DNA of 32,662 nt from Caldilineaceae bacterium (GTDB lineage: Bacteria > Chloroflexota > Anaerolineae > Caldilineales > Caldilineaceae), in contig JAHDWG010000024.1 in the NCBI GenBank assembly GCA_023384495.1, positions 1 to 32,662 on the forward strand, given 5' to 3'. Of this stretch, positions 8,201-15,914 are shown one piece after another; positions within the stretch are counted from its first letter, which is position 1, and each line of letters starts with the position of its first letter. Position numbers and translations under genes: made by a program. The notes under the pieces are model-generated. The model did not search any database, was not told the origin of the DNA, and saw only the letters and a program-made list of their open reading frames with translations.

Positions 8201-10109
8201 GGCGCGTCCAGCCCGTATGGATGTCGAAATTGGGGTAGGGATTCTCCCACCACCAGACCTTGTTGGTGCGAGCGTCTCCGCCCATGACGATGTCCAGATC
8301 GCCGTCGCCATCGATATCAAAATAGGCGCCGCCTGCCTCGATATCGAGAATCTCGTTGTCGATCAAGTATCGTTGCCAGCCGGTGGCATGTCGTCGATAC
8401 CATACCGCCGAGGGCGCGCCAGTGCGACGGCTGGCGATCACAAAATCGTTGACGCCATCCTTGTCAATATCCAGCACCAGCGCGGCGGTCTGTTCGGTGC
8501 TGCTGCCGGGAAGCTGGATATCGCCCGTTGCAGATGAGAGGTGTTGCCAGGTGAGTGCGCCGCCACCGCCGTCACTGGCCGAAAACTGGGCGGAGACCTG
8601 CTTGTTGCCATCCATTACGAGGGTGACTGGGTTGTTGCTGCCGGTCAGTGCGCCGCCCCATGCGCGAAAGGTGTGCCCGGCGCCTGGGATCGCGGTCAAG
8701 CTGACCGGTTCACCCGGCGCATAGCTTGCCTTCTGCGGGTCAACCGCCACCGCGCCACTGCCAGACGTCGTAACCGTAAGCGTATATTGGGGTGGCGCAC
8801 CGTGCTGTTCCACTGCGCCCACGGTGACCGCCACCTCTTTGTATGCGCTGCGGACGACGGCTGCTGCCGGTGCGCCGGCAATCTCGTCCATGAGGCCGAT
8901 GGTAAATTGTTTGGGTTGCGAGTTCAGCAATTTGTGGTTATTGCCAATGCGCCGGCCAAAGCCAAAGAGGGCCATCGCGCCGCCGGCGTCCGAGAGGGTA
9001 CGGTAGGAATCCTCGATGCCATCTTCATCGTGGTGGATCAGAAAGAGGGCGCGCCCGAGCGTGGGGTCAGCGATGTAGACCCACTCTTCGCCATTCAGAT
9101 CACCCGTCCACGATTGGGAGAGAAAATTCTGCGCGCCATCCGAGCGGACAAGGAAATCGCGATCAGGCTCGACACTTCCGCCGGGCGTCCCTTCATAGAG
9201 AAACCAGTAGGCGTGGTCAAAGTCGAGGACGCTCATGCGGGCATAGGTTGGGAAGAAGTCCCACACCACATGCCAAATGCGGGCGTCGGCATCGGTGTTG
9301 ACCTGGGTCGAAATCGACTTTTTCAGCGGGCCACTGTGCACGAGTACGGTCGTATGCCCCGTCGCGCCGGGGTGTAGCTTGCCTTCGGGATGCACCATAT
9401 TGGGGATGCCCCGGTAGCTGCCGCCCGAACTCTTGCTAGGCGTTGGGCTGTAGCTGATCCAGTCGTTGCCCTCTGTGTCATCCAGGCTGGAAAACCCACC
9501 GCCTTCTTTGTGATAGTAATAGGTTGCGTTGGCCGTCTGGATGCGAAAACTCTCTTGCCCCTGGTCTGTCACCGTGCTGATGGCGGTCTGATCGGGGAAG
9601 ATTGGCGCAGTCAATCCGCTGCCGGCCACATCGAAATAGAGATGGAACGTACGTTGGGCCGCAGGGGGCGTTTCGCCCGTCAAGAGAAAGGTCAAAGTCC
9701 CCGATGCGTTGGTTTGGGGATTGAACGCCGGCGCCAGGTCAAACTGATAGGGTTGATCGGGCAGGGCTGCGCCGGTGACGCTGTCGATCTCAACGAGACG
9801 CAGCGAGTTCAAGTCAATCTGCTGGCCGGCCCCTACGGTGTTGAGCAGGGTTGTAAAGTTCAATGGCGCTTCAACCGGCTTATCGATGCGCGCATGACCA
9901 TTGGCGCCGATGGTGATGGCCACGCGATAGCGCCAACCATCATGCCACCATGCCGAGACGGACGAGGCGACCACGGCAGGGGGCCCAAAAAATCCAGCAG
10001 CAGCTTTGCCATACACATGAGGGTTCGCAAAAAAAGGGGCGTAATGAGCGAGTCCGGCCAGCGATCCGAGCGCCAGCAATAACACAACAACACGAGTCAC
10101 ATAAGGCAT
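5274..10109 (-). CDS. Large secreted FG-GAP/VCBS repeat protein with CBM-like domain
   Basis: A 1611-residue exported protein. Residues 1-30 form a signal peptide (MPYVTRVVVLLLALGSLAGL). The ATG at 10109 is preferred over upstream frames because GGGAGAG sits six bases before it. Residues ~50-425 start WRYRVAITI (DUF2341-like) and run into a beta-sandwich region (YYYHKEGGGFSSLDD ... FLYEGTPGGS ... FGFGRRIG) resembling lyase/galactose-mutarotase-like domains. Residues ~440-506 are an InlB/Flg_new-type repeat (GSGAVAVDPQKASYAPGE). Residues ~523-1250 hold twelve Ca-loop FG-GAP/VCBS repeats such as DIDGDGDLD and DMDGDGDLD. A Thr/Pro linker follows at ~1258-1313, a CBM4_9-like domain (GNPSFESG ... 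DAVRLEKV) at ~1320-1473, and a carboxypeptidase-regulatory-like domain at ~1493-1600. The tail is LYLPVVADALR. It is a tandem paralogue of the next gene. A role in binding or degrading extracellular polysaccharide is inferred; no catalytic residues could be assigned. Confidence 0.85.
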   Translation of the reverse strand: MPYVTRVVVLLLALGSLAGLAHYAPFFANPHVYGKAAAGFFGPPAVVASSVSAWWHDGWRYRVAITIGANGHARIDKPVEAPLNFTTLLNTVGAGQQIDLNSLRLVEIDSVTGAALPDQPYQFDLAPAFNPQTNASGTLTFLLTGETPPAAQRTFHLYFDVAGSGLTAPIFPDQTAISTVTDQGQESFRIQTANATYYYHKEGGGFSSLDDTEGNDWISYSPTPSKSSGGSYRGIPNMVHPEGKLHPGATGHTTVLVHSGPLKKSISTQVNTDADARIWHVVWDFFPTYARMSVLDFDHAYWFLYEGTPGGSVEPDRDFLVRSDGAQNFLSQSWTGDLNGEEWVYIADPTLGRALFLIHHDEDGIEDSYRTLSDAGGAMALFGFGRRIGNNHKLLNSQPKQFTIGLMDEIAGAPAAAVVRSAYKEVAVTVGAVEQHGAPPQYTLTVTTSGSGAVAVDPQKASYAPGEPVSLTAIPGAGHTFRAWGGALTGSNNPVTLVMDGNKQVSAQFSASDGGGGALTWQHLSSATGDIQLPGSSTEQTAALVLDIDKDGVNDFVIASRRTGAPSAVWYRRHATGWQRYLIDNEILDIEAGGAYFDIDGDGDLDIVMGGDARTNKVWWWENPYPNFDIHTGWTRREIKNSGLGKHHDMMFGDFTGDGKVELVFWNQRAAKLLLAEIPADPRTAQPWPLVEIYAYTGDEMEGLAQADVDGDGLVDIIGGGRWFKHTGAMTFAEQVIDDAQRFTRAAAGQFIPGGRPEIVFVAGDVIGPLMLYEWKNNAWVGRNLLGVNVNRGHSLEVADANRDGHLDIFVAEMRLNGGNSASKTWLLLGDGTGNFTATVVATGLDNHESRLADLDGDDDLDILVKPYNHGAPRVDILLNQLNPAGCVARLDQWQRHVIDADRPGRSAFVYLADIDGDGRTDVITGRFWYRNPGFATGAWQRFPIGAPFDDTIAVHDFDGDGHIDLLGTAGVNNQLPFVWARNDGAGNFTVFDNIDSNLSIRENRPVQGVTIAHFQPGGPLEVAIAWDNNLGGIQMLTVPDDPSVGIWPRRQATAFSEGEALSSADIDFDGDVDLFTGSHWVRNDGPGDQWTPIPVYTFTSGAPDRNVLADMDGDGDLDVVVGYGHDPESKVAWYEQQASPFAAWPEHLVANLTTPSNTSPQSIDVGDMDGDGDLDIVAGQHRGSGSQLHTLRVYAIENLDGRGGEWALHLIHTGDEHHDGTQLFDVDGDGDLDVVSIGWTHGRVLLYENTSACTSAPPQATATPTATPTPPAVNTPAPTPTPTATPTVDTGADDTPTPPPTATVTPTATATNTPESGMCSAAPGNVLGNPSFESGTDFWRFYTDGKGSFTSVSPGYECDRAAQVTIQTQGSNVQLYQYGFLLEPNTRYRLSFAAYSNSGNDLSLFLHPHSGGGNYGLNGHRVDLTSVWQTFAVEFVTTGFSQPTTNVRLRFWLAPFDAVGDRYGVDAVRLEKVAGNDANAIIEPEDEVELVENPAAPGALRGQILDPSGAPVVAAVTAVLEERNQLERRHRYPVQSEPNGYYTIEEVLAGEYLHHLEAPADYRAPERLAIVIEPDLVTEARFTLWPDGPDDGAAGLPHTLYLPVVADALR
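6171..6335 (-). repeat. Thr/Pro-rich low-complexity linker within the large FG-GAP protein
   Basis: The coding sequence here is a degenerate short-period repeat of ACN-GCN-ACN-CCN codons, giving (T-P/A) runs such as TATPTATPTPP and TPAPTPTPTATPT. It joins the FG-GAP repeats to the CBM-like domain and is of the kind that is often glycosylated in secreted proteins. The paralogue has a related linker at about 10860-11020. Confidence 0.8.
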
Positions 10110-10512
10110 GAATCTCTCCCGAAGCATAAACGGCGCCGCCAACGGATTCGGTCTACCAGATCGGTGGTAAGCCGAGTCTACCGCTATCAGACGACAGGCC
10201 CCCACAAAAAGCGCGCGCCACAGTGCTGCTCTGCGCCGAAGGCAACAGCTCTCGTTAGAAAAATGCGCGTTCTGCGGCCCAAAATACCGAGAGGAACGAT
10301 AGGGACTCGCCTACCGCAAACGATCATAACTCAGTAGATGTCGTTTGTCGTCGGTTAAATTACCGAGAGATGGCTAACTTTTGTCGCAATATCACTACCG
10401 GACACTTTTCATCTTTGCGCTTTTGCAGGGTTGGAAACCCACTCCTGACAGCGAAACGTCGCCGCATCGCCTTGATTTTCAGCGCCTGGTAGCAAATGTC
10501 ACACCATCATGT
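10110..10512. other. Intergenic region between the two FG-GAP genes
   Basis: About 400 bases with no credible gene: open frames here are antisense extensions of the flanking genes. It should hold the 3' end of the upstream paralogue's transcript and the promoter of the downstream one. I see the near-repeat TACCGAGAG at about 10287 and 10362 but no convincing hairpin with a T-run and no clear sigma70 promoter. Confidence 0.5.
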
Positions 10513-13338
10513 TTAGCGCCGAACAAAGGGAAGGAACAAGCGGTGGCGCGCTTGCCCCGCCAGTGGGCTTACGGCATGTTCCACCTGAGTGACCGAACCC
10601 GCGGTCACTGCGAGCACAACCGGCTCGGGCGGGATATAGGCGGCGCGGGGTATGATCAGCAGCCAGTAGTCGCCCACTGGCACGTGAGGCAGATGATAGA
10701 CACCTTGCGTAGAGGTCGTCACGACATAGCGATGACGCCCTTGGGCGCCGTCCCGCGCGTCCAACTCAATTTCAAATTCCCCCTGAACGGGCCGCGGGGT
10801 ATCCCCCGCCACTTCATAGACAACCCCACGCACCACACCCATATCCTGTGAAGCCACTGGGGTTGCCGTCGGCTCGGGTGTAACTGTCAGGTGCTCAATC
10901 GGTGTGCGCTGGGGCGTCGTTGTCGGCCTGGCAGGGGTCTGAACTGGCGTCTCTTGGGATGGCGTCACGGTTGGTGTCTGCGTTGGCTCAAGGGTAGGTG
11001 TTGGCTCCATCGTGGGTTCGCTAGAGGGCTGGCAGCCCGGCGCCACGTTTTCATAGAGGAGCACGCGACGGTGTGTCCAGCCGATGGAGACGATGTCCAG
11101 ATCGCCATCGTTGTCGATGTCAACGGCCAGCGCGCCATCGTGGTGCTCATCACCCCGATAGACCAGGTGGGGCCGCCATTCTTGCCCAAGTCCATCCACA
11201 TTTTCAAAGATGAGGAGCCGCGCCTCGGCGGGACGGCGGGTGTTGTGCTCGCCCACAATCATGTCGAGGTCGCCATCGCCGTCGATGTCGGCCACATCGA
11301 GGCTCATGGGGCCAATGACCGTGGCCACGATCTGTTCAGCCCACGGCTGTGTAGGGTCTTCGGGTTGTTGATACCAGGCCACAATGCCCGGCGCGCTGAC
11401 CGCTTCATAGCCGACCACCGCGTCCAGCCGGCCATCTTGATTGATATCGGCCAGCCGGTTGCGGTCTGGGTCGTGATCGGTGGCAAAGAGCGTGTGGGCG
11501 CTCCAGCCTGCGGGGTTGTCACCCGCGCCCGGCTCGTTGCGCAGCCATTGTGTGCCCAGCAACAGATCCATGTGGCCGTCACCATCAATGTCGCCAGCGC
11601 TGAGCGCTTCGTTCTGCGAAACCTCAGAAACCCGCTCCCACACCCACGGCTCATTGCTTGGGTCCGCAGGGACACGCAGGCGCTGGACGCCCTGCCCGGG
11701 CTGGTGCCACGAGAGCATCACTTCGGGCGTATCGAGCTGGAAACGGTCGATGGCGACCCCTTGCAGAAAGTCGCCCTGCCCCGGTGGCGCATTGGTGAGC
11801 ACGGTGAACTGGCCGTCGCCATCGTTGCGCGCCCAGGCCAGGTTGGGGTTGCGCCCCTGAGCCTGCCACTGCGAGCCAAAGAGATCGGGCCGGCCATCGC
11901 CATCGAAGTCATAGACCGCGGCTACATTGGCCAGGGGAGCGCCCAAGTCGTGGCGGACCCAGGGTCTGTTGGGGCGGCCGGCATGTTCGTACCACCAACC
12001 GCCGGTGACAATCTCCAACCGCCCGTTGCCGGTCAAGTCGGCCGCCGCGACAAAGAGGGTGCGCCAGGGTGCGCTTGCATCGACGATGCGGCGCTGCCAC
12101 AGGCGGGGCGTGGGCTGGCAGACCGTCTGGTTGAGCCAGATATCAAGGCGGGGCGTCTCGTGATTGTAGGGCTTGCCCAAGATGTCCAGATCGCCGTCGC
12201 CATCGAGATCAGCCAGCACCGACTCGTGGTTGTCGTAGCTGACGGCCACCTCAGTCCGCTCGAAATTGCCCTGGCTGTCGCCCAGGAACGCCCACATGCG
12301 CGAAGTCGGGTGGCCGCCATTGAGGCGCATCTCAGCCGCAAATATGTCCAGATGGCCATCCAGGTCAATATCACCAATCGCCAGGCTGTGGCCGCGCGTA
12401 ATCGGTTCATCGAGCAGGGCGTGGGCAACCCAACCGTCGTCCGCCCATTCATACCAGCGCAGCGGGCCGACCTGGTCACCGGCGCCGAACACCACTTCCG
12501 GGCGCCCGCCCGCCACCAGTTGGCCGACGGCGGCGCGGGTAAAGCCCATGGATTCGTCGATGACATGGGCAATAAAGTGATCGTGTTTGGGATCGTATTC
12601 GAACCAACGGCCACCCCCCACCAGGTTCGCCACGCCATCAAGGTTGATGTCGCCCTGGGCCAGTCCCTCTAGCTCGCTGTCGCCTTCCCAAGTGAAGATC
12701 GCCCGGTGCGCCCACTCTTCGTCTATGTGTGGGTCGGCGGGGATCTCCGCCAACATCAGCTTTTGGGCGCGCTGATTCCAAAAGACTAGCTCGGCATGGC
12801 CATTGCCGGTGAAATCGCCAACGATCATGTCGTGGTGTTTGGATGAGCCGCTGTTTTTGATCGTGCGCCGCGTCCAGCCGGCGTCGGGGTCAAAATCAGG
12901 CGCGGGGTTTTCCCACCACCAGATTTGGTTGCTCCGCTGGTCGCCACCGAAGACAATATCGAGGTCGCCATCACCGTCAATGTCATAGAATGCGCCGCCG
13001 GCTTCAATGTCCAACACCTCAGCGTCGATGAGATGGCGATCCCAGCCCTCGACGTGGCGACGATACCAGACCACCGACGGCGCGCCATCGCGGCGGCTGG
13101 CGATGACAAAGTCGTTGACCCCATCGCCGTCAATATCGAGCACAAGGGCGGCGGTCTGTTGCGTGCTGCTGCTGGGCGGCGCCAGGTTGCCATAGGCGGT
13201 GGAAAGGTGTAGCCAGGTGAGCGGGTTGGCCTGCGCGCTGGCGCGAGGCTGTGGCTTACCCTGGATGAGTGAGGCCGTCAGGGCGGCGGCCAACAGCACA
13301 GCAATCAGGGAATATTGAGGGGGAGGGGTGTGGCTCAT
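10513..13338 (-). CDS. Secreted FG-GAP/VCBS repeat protein (paralogue of the neighbouring gene)
   Basis: A 941-residue exported protein. The start at ATG 13338 gives MSHTPPPQYSLIAVLLAAALTASL, a signal peptide, with GGAG eight bases upstream. Residues ~40-766 contain twelve Ca-binding loops (for example DIDGDGVND, DLDGDGDLD, DIDNDGDLD) collinear with those of the downstream paralogue. Whole blocks are near-identical, such as DFVIASRR.GAPS.VWYRRH, NSG..KHHDM, GDEHHDG and SIGWTH.RVLLYEN. A Thr/Pro linker (~772-826) leads to a carboxypeptidase-regulatory-like domain (~830-920) and the tail RHRLFLPFVRR. It lacks the N-terminal lyase-like region, the InlB-like domain and the CBM of the larger copy. 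FG-GAP repeats fold as beta-propellers used in extracellular binding. The two genes are most simply read as a tandem duplication followed by domain gain or loss. Confidence 0.85.
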   Translation of the reverse strand: MSHTPPPQYSLIAVLLAAALTASLIQGKPQPRASAQANPLTWLHLSTAYGNLAPPSSSTQQTAALVLDIDGDGVNDFVIASRRDGAPSVVWYRRHVEGWDRHLIDAEVLDIEAGGAFYDIDGDGDLDIVFGGDQRSNQIWWWENPAPDFDPDAGWTRRTIKNSGSSKHHDMIVGDFTGNGHAELVFWNQRAQKLMLAEIPADPHIDEEWAHRAIFTWEGDSELEGLAQGDINLDGVANLVGGGRWFEYDPKHDHFIAHVIDESMGFTRAAVGQLVAGGRPEVVFGAGDQVGPLRWYEWADDGWVAHALLDEPITRGHSLAIGDIDLDGHLDIFAAEMRLNGGHPTSRMWAFLGDSQGNFERTEVAVSYDNHESVLADLDGDGDLDILGKPYNHETPRLDIWLNQTVCQPTPRLWQRRIVDASAPWRTLFVAAADLTGNGRLEIVTGGWWYEHAGRPNRPWVRHDLGAPLANVAAVYDFDGDGRPDLFGSQWQAQGRNPNLAWARNDGDGQFTVLTNAPPGQGDFLQGVAIDRFQLDTPEVMLSWHQPGQGVQRLRVPADPSNEPWVWERVSEVSQNEALSAGDIDGDGHMDLLLGTQWLRNEPGAGDNPAGWSAHTLFATDHDPDRNRLADINQDGRLDAVVGYEAVSAPGIVAWYQQPEDPTQPWAEQIVATVIGPMSLDVADIDGDGDLDMIVGEHNTRRPAEARLLIFENVDGLGQEWRPHLVYRGDEHHDGALAVDIDNDGDLDIVSIGWTHRRVLLYENVAPGCQPSSEPTMEPTPTLEPTQTPTVTPSQETPVQTPARPTTTPQRTPIEHLTVTPEPTATPVASQDMGVVRGVVYEVAGDTPRPVQGEFEIELDARDGAQGRHRYVVTTSTQGVYHLPHVPVGDYWLLIIPRAAYIPPEPVVLAVTAGSVTQVEHAVSPLAGQARHRLFLPFVRR

Positions 13339-13367
13339 GGTTTGCTCCGGTTTGGCTCGTTGTAGCG

Positions 13368-13379
13368 TCCGTATACGGA
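13368..13379. promoter_or_regulatory. 12-bp perfect palindrome upstream of FG-GAP gene
   Basis: TCCGTATACGGA lies 30 bases upstream of the ATG at 13338. Its size and place fit a dimeric regulator's operator in the 5' leader, but a chance palindrome cannot be excluded. Confidence 0.35.
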
Positions 13380-13450
13380 GTCCCGCGTCGTGCAGCCCAG
13401 AACAGGCGGAGGCGGACAGCGCACGGCTCATCGTGCGTTCTGACGATAAA

Positions 13451-13489
13451 CAAGCAGGCCTTCCCAGATATGTAAGGAAGGCCTGCTTG
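13451..13489 (-). terminator. Hairpin, probable terminator of the amidohydrolase transcript
   Basis: Fourteen-base perfect stem (13451-13464 with 13476-13489, CAAGCAGGCCTTCC) and an 11-base loop. On the minus strand it is followed by TTTATC, a weak T-run. It lies between the amidohydrolase stop (13683) and the FG-GAP start (13338), so it would insulate the FG-GAP gene from upstream transcription. Confidence 0.6.
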
Positions 13490-13682
13490 CCTAACTTTAA
13501 TCTTATCTTACAGAACCAAAGTTAGTTTGTCGCCAGTCAAAAGTATGATACGGTGTGGGATCTTTGATGGAGGGATAAGACAAATCTTCATCCAGATGTA
13601 GGATTTGAGCAAATGCAGGATTTGGACACGCTTCCACCGCCCCCCGCGGGGCCACCCGCTGCGGCGGTCGGGCGCAGTGCGC

Positions 13683-14534
13683 TCATGCCTGCGTCGGGTG
13701 GGTCAACCCCAACAGCGCCAGCGCATCCCGGTGGATCAGCGCCTCGATCTGCTCAGCCGACAACTGGAAGCGGTCGATGCGAATATCGGCCAGGCTGCGC
13801 AGGCCAGCCAGCGACTCGGCCACATTGGTAACCGGGAAGTCGGTGCCAAAGAGCAACTTGTGCCAGACGCCATATTCCTGCACAAGCATCAGGCTGTGGA
13901 AGAGCTGCCAGGGGCGATAGTGGAGCGCGCTCACGTCGGCGTACACGTGCGGGTGCTTGCGGATCACGGCCACACACTCTCCCTCATATGGGTGCCCCAG
14001 GTGGGCCATGATGATACGCGCTTCGGGGTAGCGCCGCGCCACCACGTCGATATGGCGGGGCAGGGTGGTTTCGAGGTGACCCTGCGAGACAAAGGTCGTG
14101 CCCGTGTGCAACAAGACAGGCAGCCCGTGCTTCTGCACATAACGCCACAGGTAGTTGAGCCGGGCATCCTGTGGGAAGAAGCCGGCGTACATGGGCAGCA
14201 GCTTGACCCCCCGCAGCCCCAATTCCTGATGACCATACTCCAACTCCTCTTCCCAGCGCGGCTGTGTCGGGTCCACCGAGAGAAAGCCGATCAGCCGCTG
14301 GGGGTCTTGCTGGACATAGGCGGCCACATCGCGGTCGTCGATCCAGACGCCGCTGAGCCGCGCCTTGCCGCCAAAACAGATGCTCACCTCGCAGCCGGCG
14401 GCTGTGGCGCGATAGTCGTCATATTGGGTGACAAGGTCGATAGGACCTGAGCGCATTCGCGACGCTTCTTCAAGAAATTTGGCGGAAAAGACCGCATTCG
14501 ACGGCCAGACATGTTTGTGAACATCGATGATCAT
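13683..14534 (-). CDS. Amidohydrolase family 2 metal-dependent hydrolase
   Basis: A 283-residue protein of usual length for the amidohydrolase-2 (PF04909) TIM-barrel family. MIIDVHKHVWPS carries the N-terminal His-x-His metal pair. Further ligands are suggested by VLLHTG (third His), MAHLGHPY (fourth His region) and LLFGTDFPVTN (catalytic Asp). No signal peptide is seen, so it is cytoplasmic. Family members hydrolyse or decarboxylate small cyclic or aromatic compounds (for example ACMS decarboxylase and uracil-type lactonases); the substrate here is not readable. It starts at ATG 14534, 47 bases after the stop of the solute-binding protein gene in the same direction, so the two may be cotranscribed and it may process an imported compound. 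Transcription probably ends at the hairpin at 13451-13489. Confidence 0.85.
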   Translation of the reverse strand: MIIDVHKHVWPSNAVFSAKFLEEASRMRSGPIDLVTQYDDYRATAAGCEVSICFGGKARLSGVWIDDRDVAAYVQQDPQRLIGFLSVDPTQPRWEEELEYGHQELGLRGVKLLPMYAGFFPQDARLNYLWRYVQKHGLPVLLHTGTTFVSQGHLETTLPRHIDVVARRYPEARIIMAHLGHPYEGECVAVIRKHPHVYADVSALHYRPWQLFHSLMLVQEYGVWHKLLFGTDFPVTNVAESLAGLRSLADIRIDRFQLSAEQIEALIHRDALALLGLTHPTQA

Positions 14535-14581
14535 GGATGTGGCTATCCTCTCATGCTGTTGAATTGGAATCGGATGGATTC

Positions 14582-15913
14582 TTAACCTCGTTGACGAGCA
14601 GCCTCAAGACGGTCCAGCACCTCATCCAGGTTGAACGGACTACCTTGGCGCGGATCGGCCAACAACCGGCGCAGGGCGTCATTCACCGCGGCCTGCATCG
14701 GCTGGGAGGTGCTGAGGAAATAAGGTGTCACCACCGCTTGGGCGCGCGCGACCAGCGCCTGCCCCTGTTGCATCGTCGAGGATGGGTTGAGCGCTTCCAC
14801 ATGCGCCAACGCTGGGATATAGAGGCTGGCGGCGTTGACATCCTGGCTCACCAGCGTGCGCGCCGCGTCCGTGTTTAGATAGGCCAGGTAGGCCAAGGCT
14901 TCGATTCGATGCGGCGCGGCGGATGGAACCATATACCCGGCGACCAAGACGACTTCGTCAACGGGCGCCGTCGGGTCAATGATGGGGAAGGGAAAGAAAT
15001 CGAGTTCGGCGCGGAATGGTTCGGGCAACTCGTTGAGCGCGGCCGGCCCGGCCACGATCATGGCTGCGCGGCCGCGCACGAGGTCGAGCTGCTGTTGGCG
15101 CACCAGCGTCATAGCTGCGTTCAGCCCCGTGAGGGTGCTCGCCTCTTCCAAGAAGTAGCCCCGCTCGACCAGCGAACGCCAAAGCTCGAAGACGGTGCGC
15201 ACACGCGGGTCGGTATAAGGGATCTCGCCAGCGGCGAGCTGACGCTGAAAGGCCGCGCCATAAAGGCGCAGACCGAGATAATCGAGCCAGAGCAGCGCGG
15301 TGAACGGGTCGCGCCCGCTGATCGCCAGTGGCGTCTCGCCATTGAGCAAAAGGGTATCACAGAGCGTGATAAACTCATCCCAGGTGCGCGGGGGTTGCAA
15401 ATTGTAACGGTCGAAGACGGACCTGTTATAATAGACGCCATTCCATGTATAGCCAAGGGGGAGCAGAAACTGCTTGCCGTCATGAGTGGTTAAGAGGCGA
15501 AACGCGGTGGGAAAGCTGGCGTCCAGCCCCAGTTCTTGCCAAAGTTCGCTGATGTCGGTGAGCATCCCTTGTTGGATGGCGGCGTTCAACTGCTCGCCCG
15601 GCACAATGAGCATCAAGTCGGGCGGTGTCGACGCCGCGAGATAGGTCAACGGCGCCTGGCGATAGCGCTGAAGATCAATCTCGACATGGGGATGCAACGA
15701 TTCGTATTGAGCAATGAGCGCCTCTTCCAGCCCCCCCAGCGCATCAAAGGTGACATAGCCTAGGGTCACCGGCTCCGGCGGCGCCGCCGGCGGGGGGCGC
15801 GAAGGGCCACACGCCGCCATCAGCCCCGCCACAAGCAAGGCTGCAAGCAAACGCCAAAGCGTACTGGCGTGACGATTCCTGAATAAACCTACAGACCCAT
15901 AGCGGAAGATCAT
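14582..15913 (-). CDS. Extracellular solute-binding lipoprotein of an ABC transporter (family 1)
   Basis: A 443-residue protein. Residues 1-35 form a lipoprotein signal with lipobox LMAAC (Cys35), then a Pro-rich spacer. The mature part has the family 1 sugar-binding layout: VTLGYVTFDALGGLEEALIAQYESLHPHVEIDL, then PPDLMLIV, LLPLGYTWNGVYYNRSVFDRYNLQPPRTWDEFITLCDTL and a C-terminal helical segment with VNDALRRLLADP. It should bind a sugar or other small solute outside the membrane and deliver it to a CUT1-type permease. No permease gene is adjacent, but a CUT1-type ATPase gene lies 0.8 kb away on the other strand. The ATG at 15913 gives the clean signal peptide; it overlaps the ATG of the divergent SnoaL-like gene within a CATG tetramer. 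Starts further upstream would be antisense to that gene and are not supported. Confidence 0.88.
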   Translation of the reverse strand: MIFRYGSVGLFRNRHASTLWRLLAALLVAGLMAACGPSRPPPAAPPEPVTLGYVTFDALGGLEEALIAQYESLHPHVEIDLQRYRQAPLTYLAASTPPDLMLIVPGEQLNAAIQQGMLTDISELWQELGLDASFPTAFRLLTTHDGKQFLLPLGYTWNGVYYNRSVFDRYNLQPPRTWDEFITLCDTLLLNGETPLAISGRDPFTALLWLDYLGLRLYGAAFQRQLAAGEIPYTDPRVRTVFELWRSLVERGYFLEEASTLTGLNAAMTLVRQQQLDLVRGRAAMIVAGPAALNELPEPFRAELDFFPFPIIDPTAPVDEVVLVAGYMVPSAAPHRIEALAYLAYLNTDAARTLVSQDVNAASLYIPALAHVEALNPSSTMQQGQALVARAQAVVTPYFLSTSQPMQAAVNDALRRLLADPRQGSPFNLDEVLDRLEAARQRG

Positions 15914-15914
15914 G
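15911..15914. other. Overlapping divergent start codons (CATG)
   Basis: The tetramer CATG provides both the minus-strand ATG (15913-15911) of the solute-binding protein and the plus-strand ATG (15912-15914) of the SnoaL-like protein. Leaderless or mutually embedded promoters would be needed. One start may be misjudged, though no better in-frame ATG is seen for either. Confidence 0.6.

Larger units (their letters stand above)
13339..13682. other. Intergenic region upstream of the second FG-GAP gene
   Basis: 344 bases without a supported gene. It contains a 12-bp palindrome at 13368-13379, a strong hairpin at 13451-13489, a direct repeat ATG(T/C)AGGATTTG at 13596-13607 and 13613-13624, and a GC-rich stretch just after the amidohydrolase stop. 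Confidence 0.6.

Noticed and set aside
10891-12672. Plus-strand open frame of 593 codons opposite the second FG-GAP gene
   Set aside because: Same antisense effect; its residues mirror the DxDxDG repeats on the other strand.
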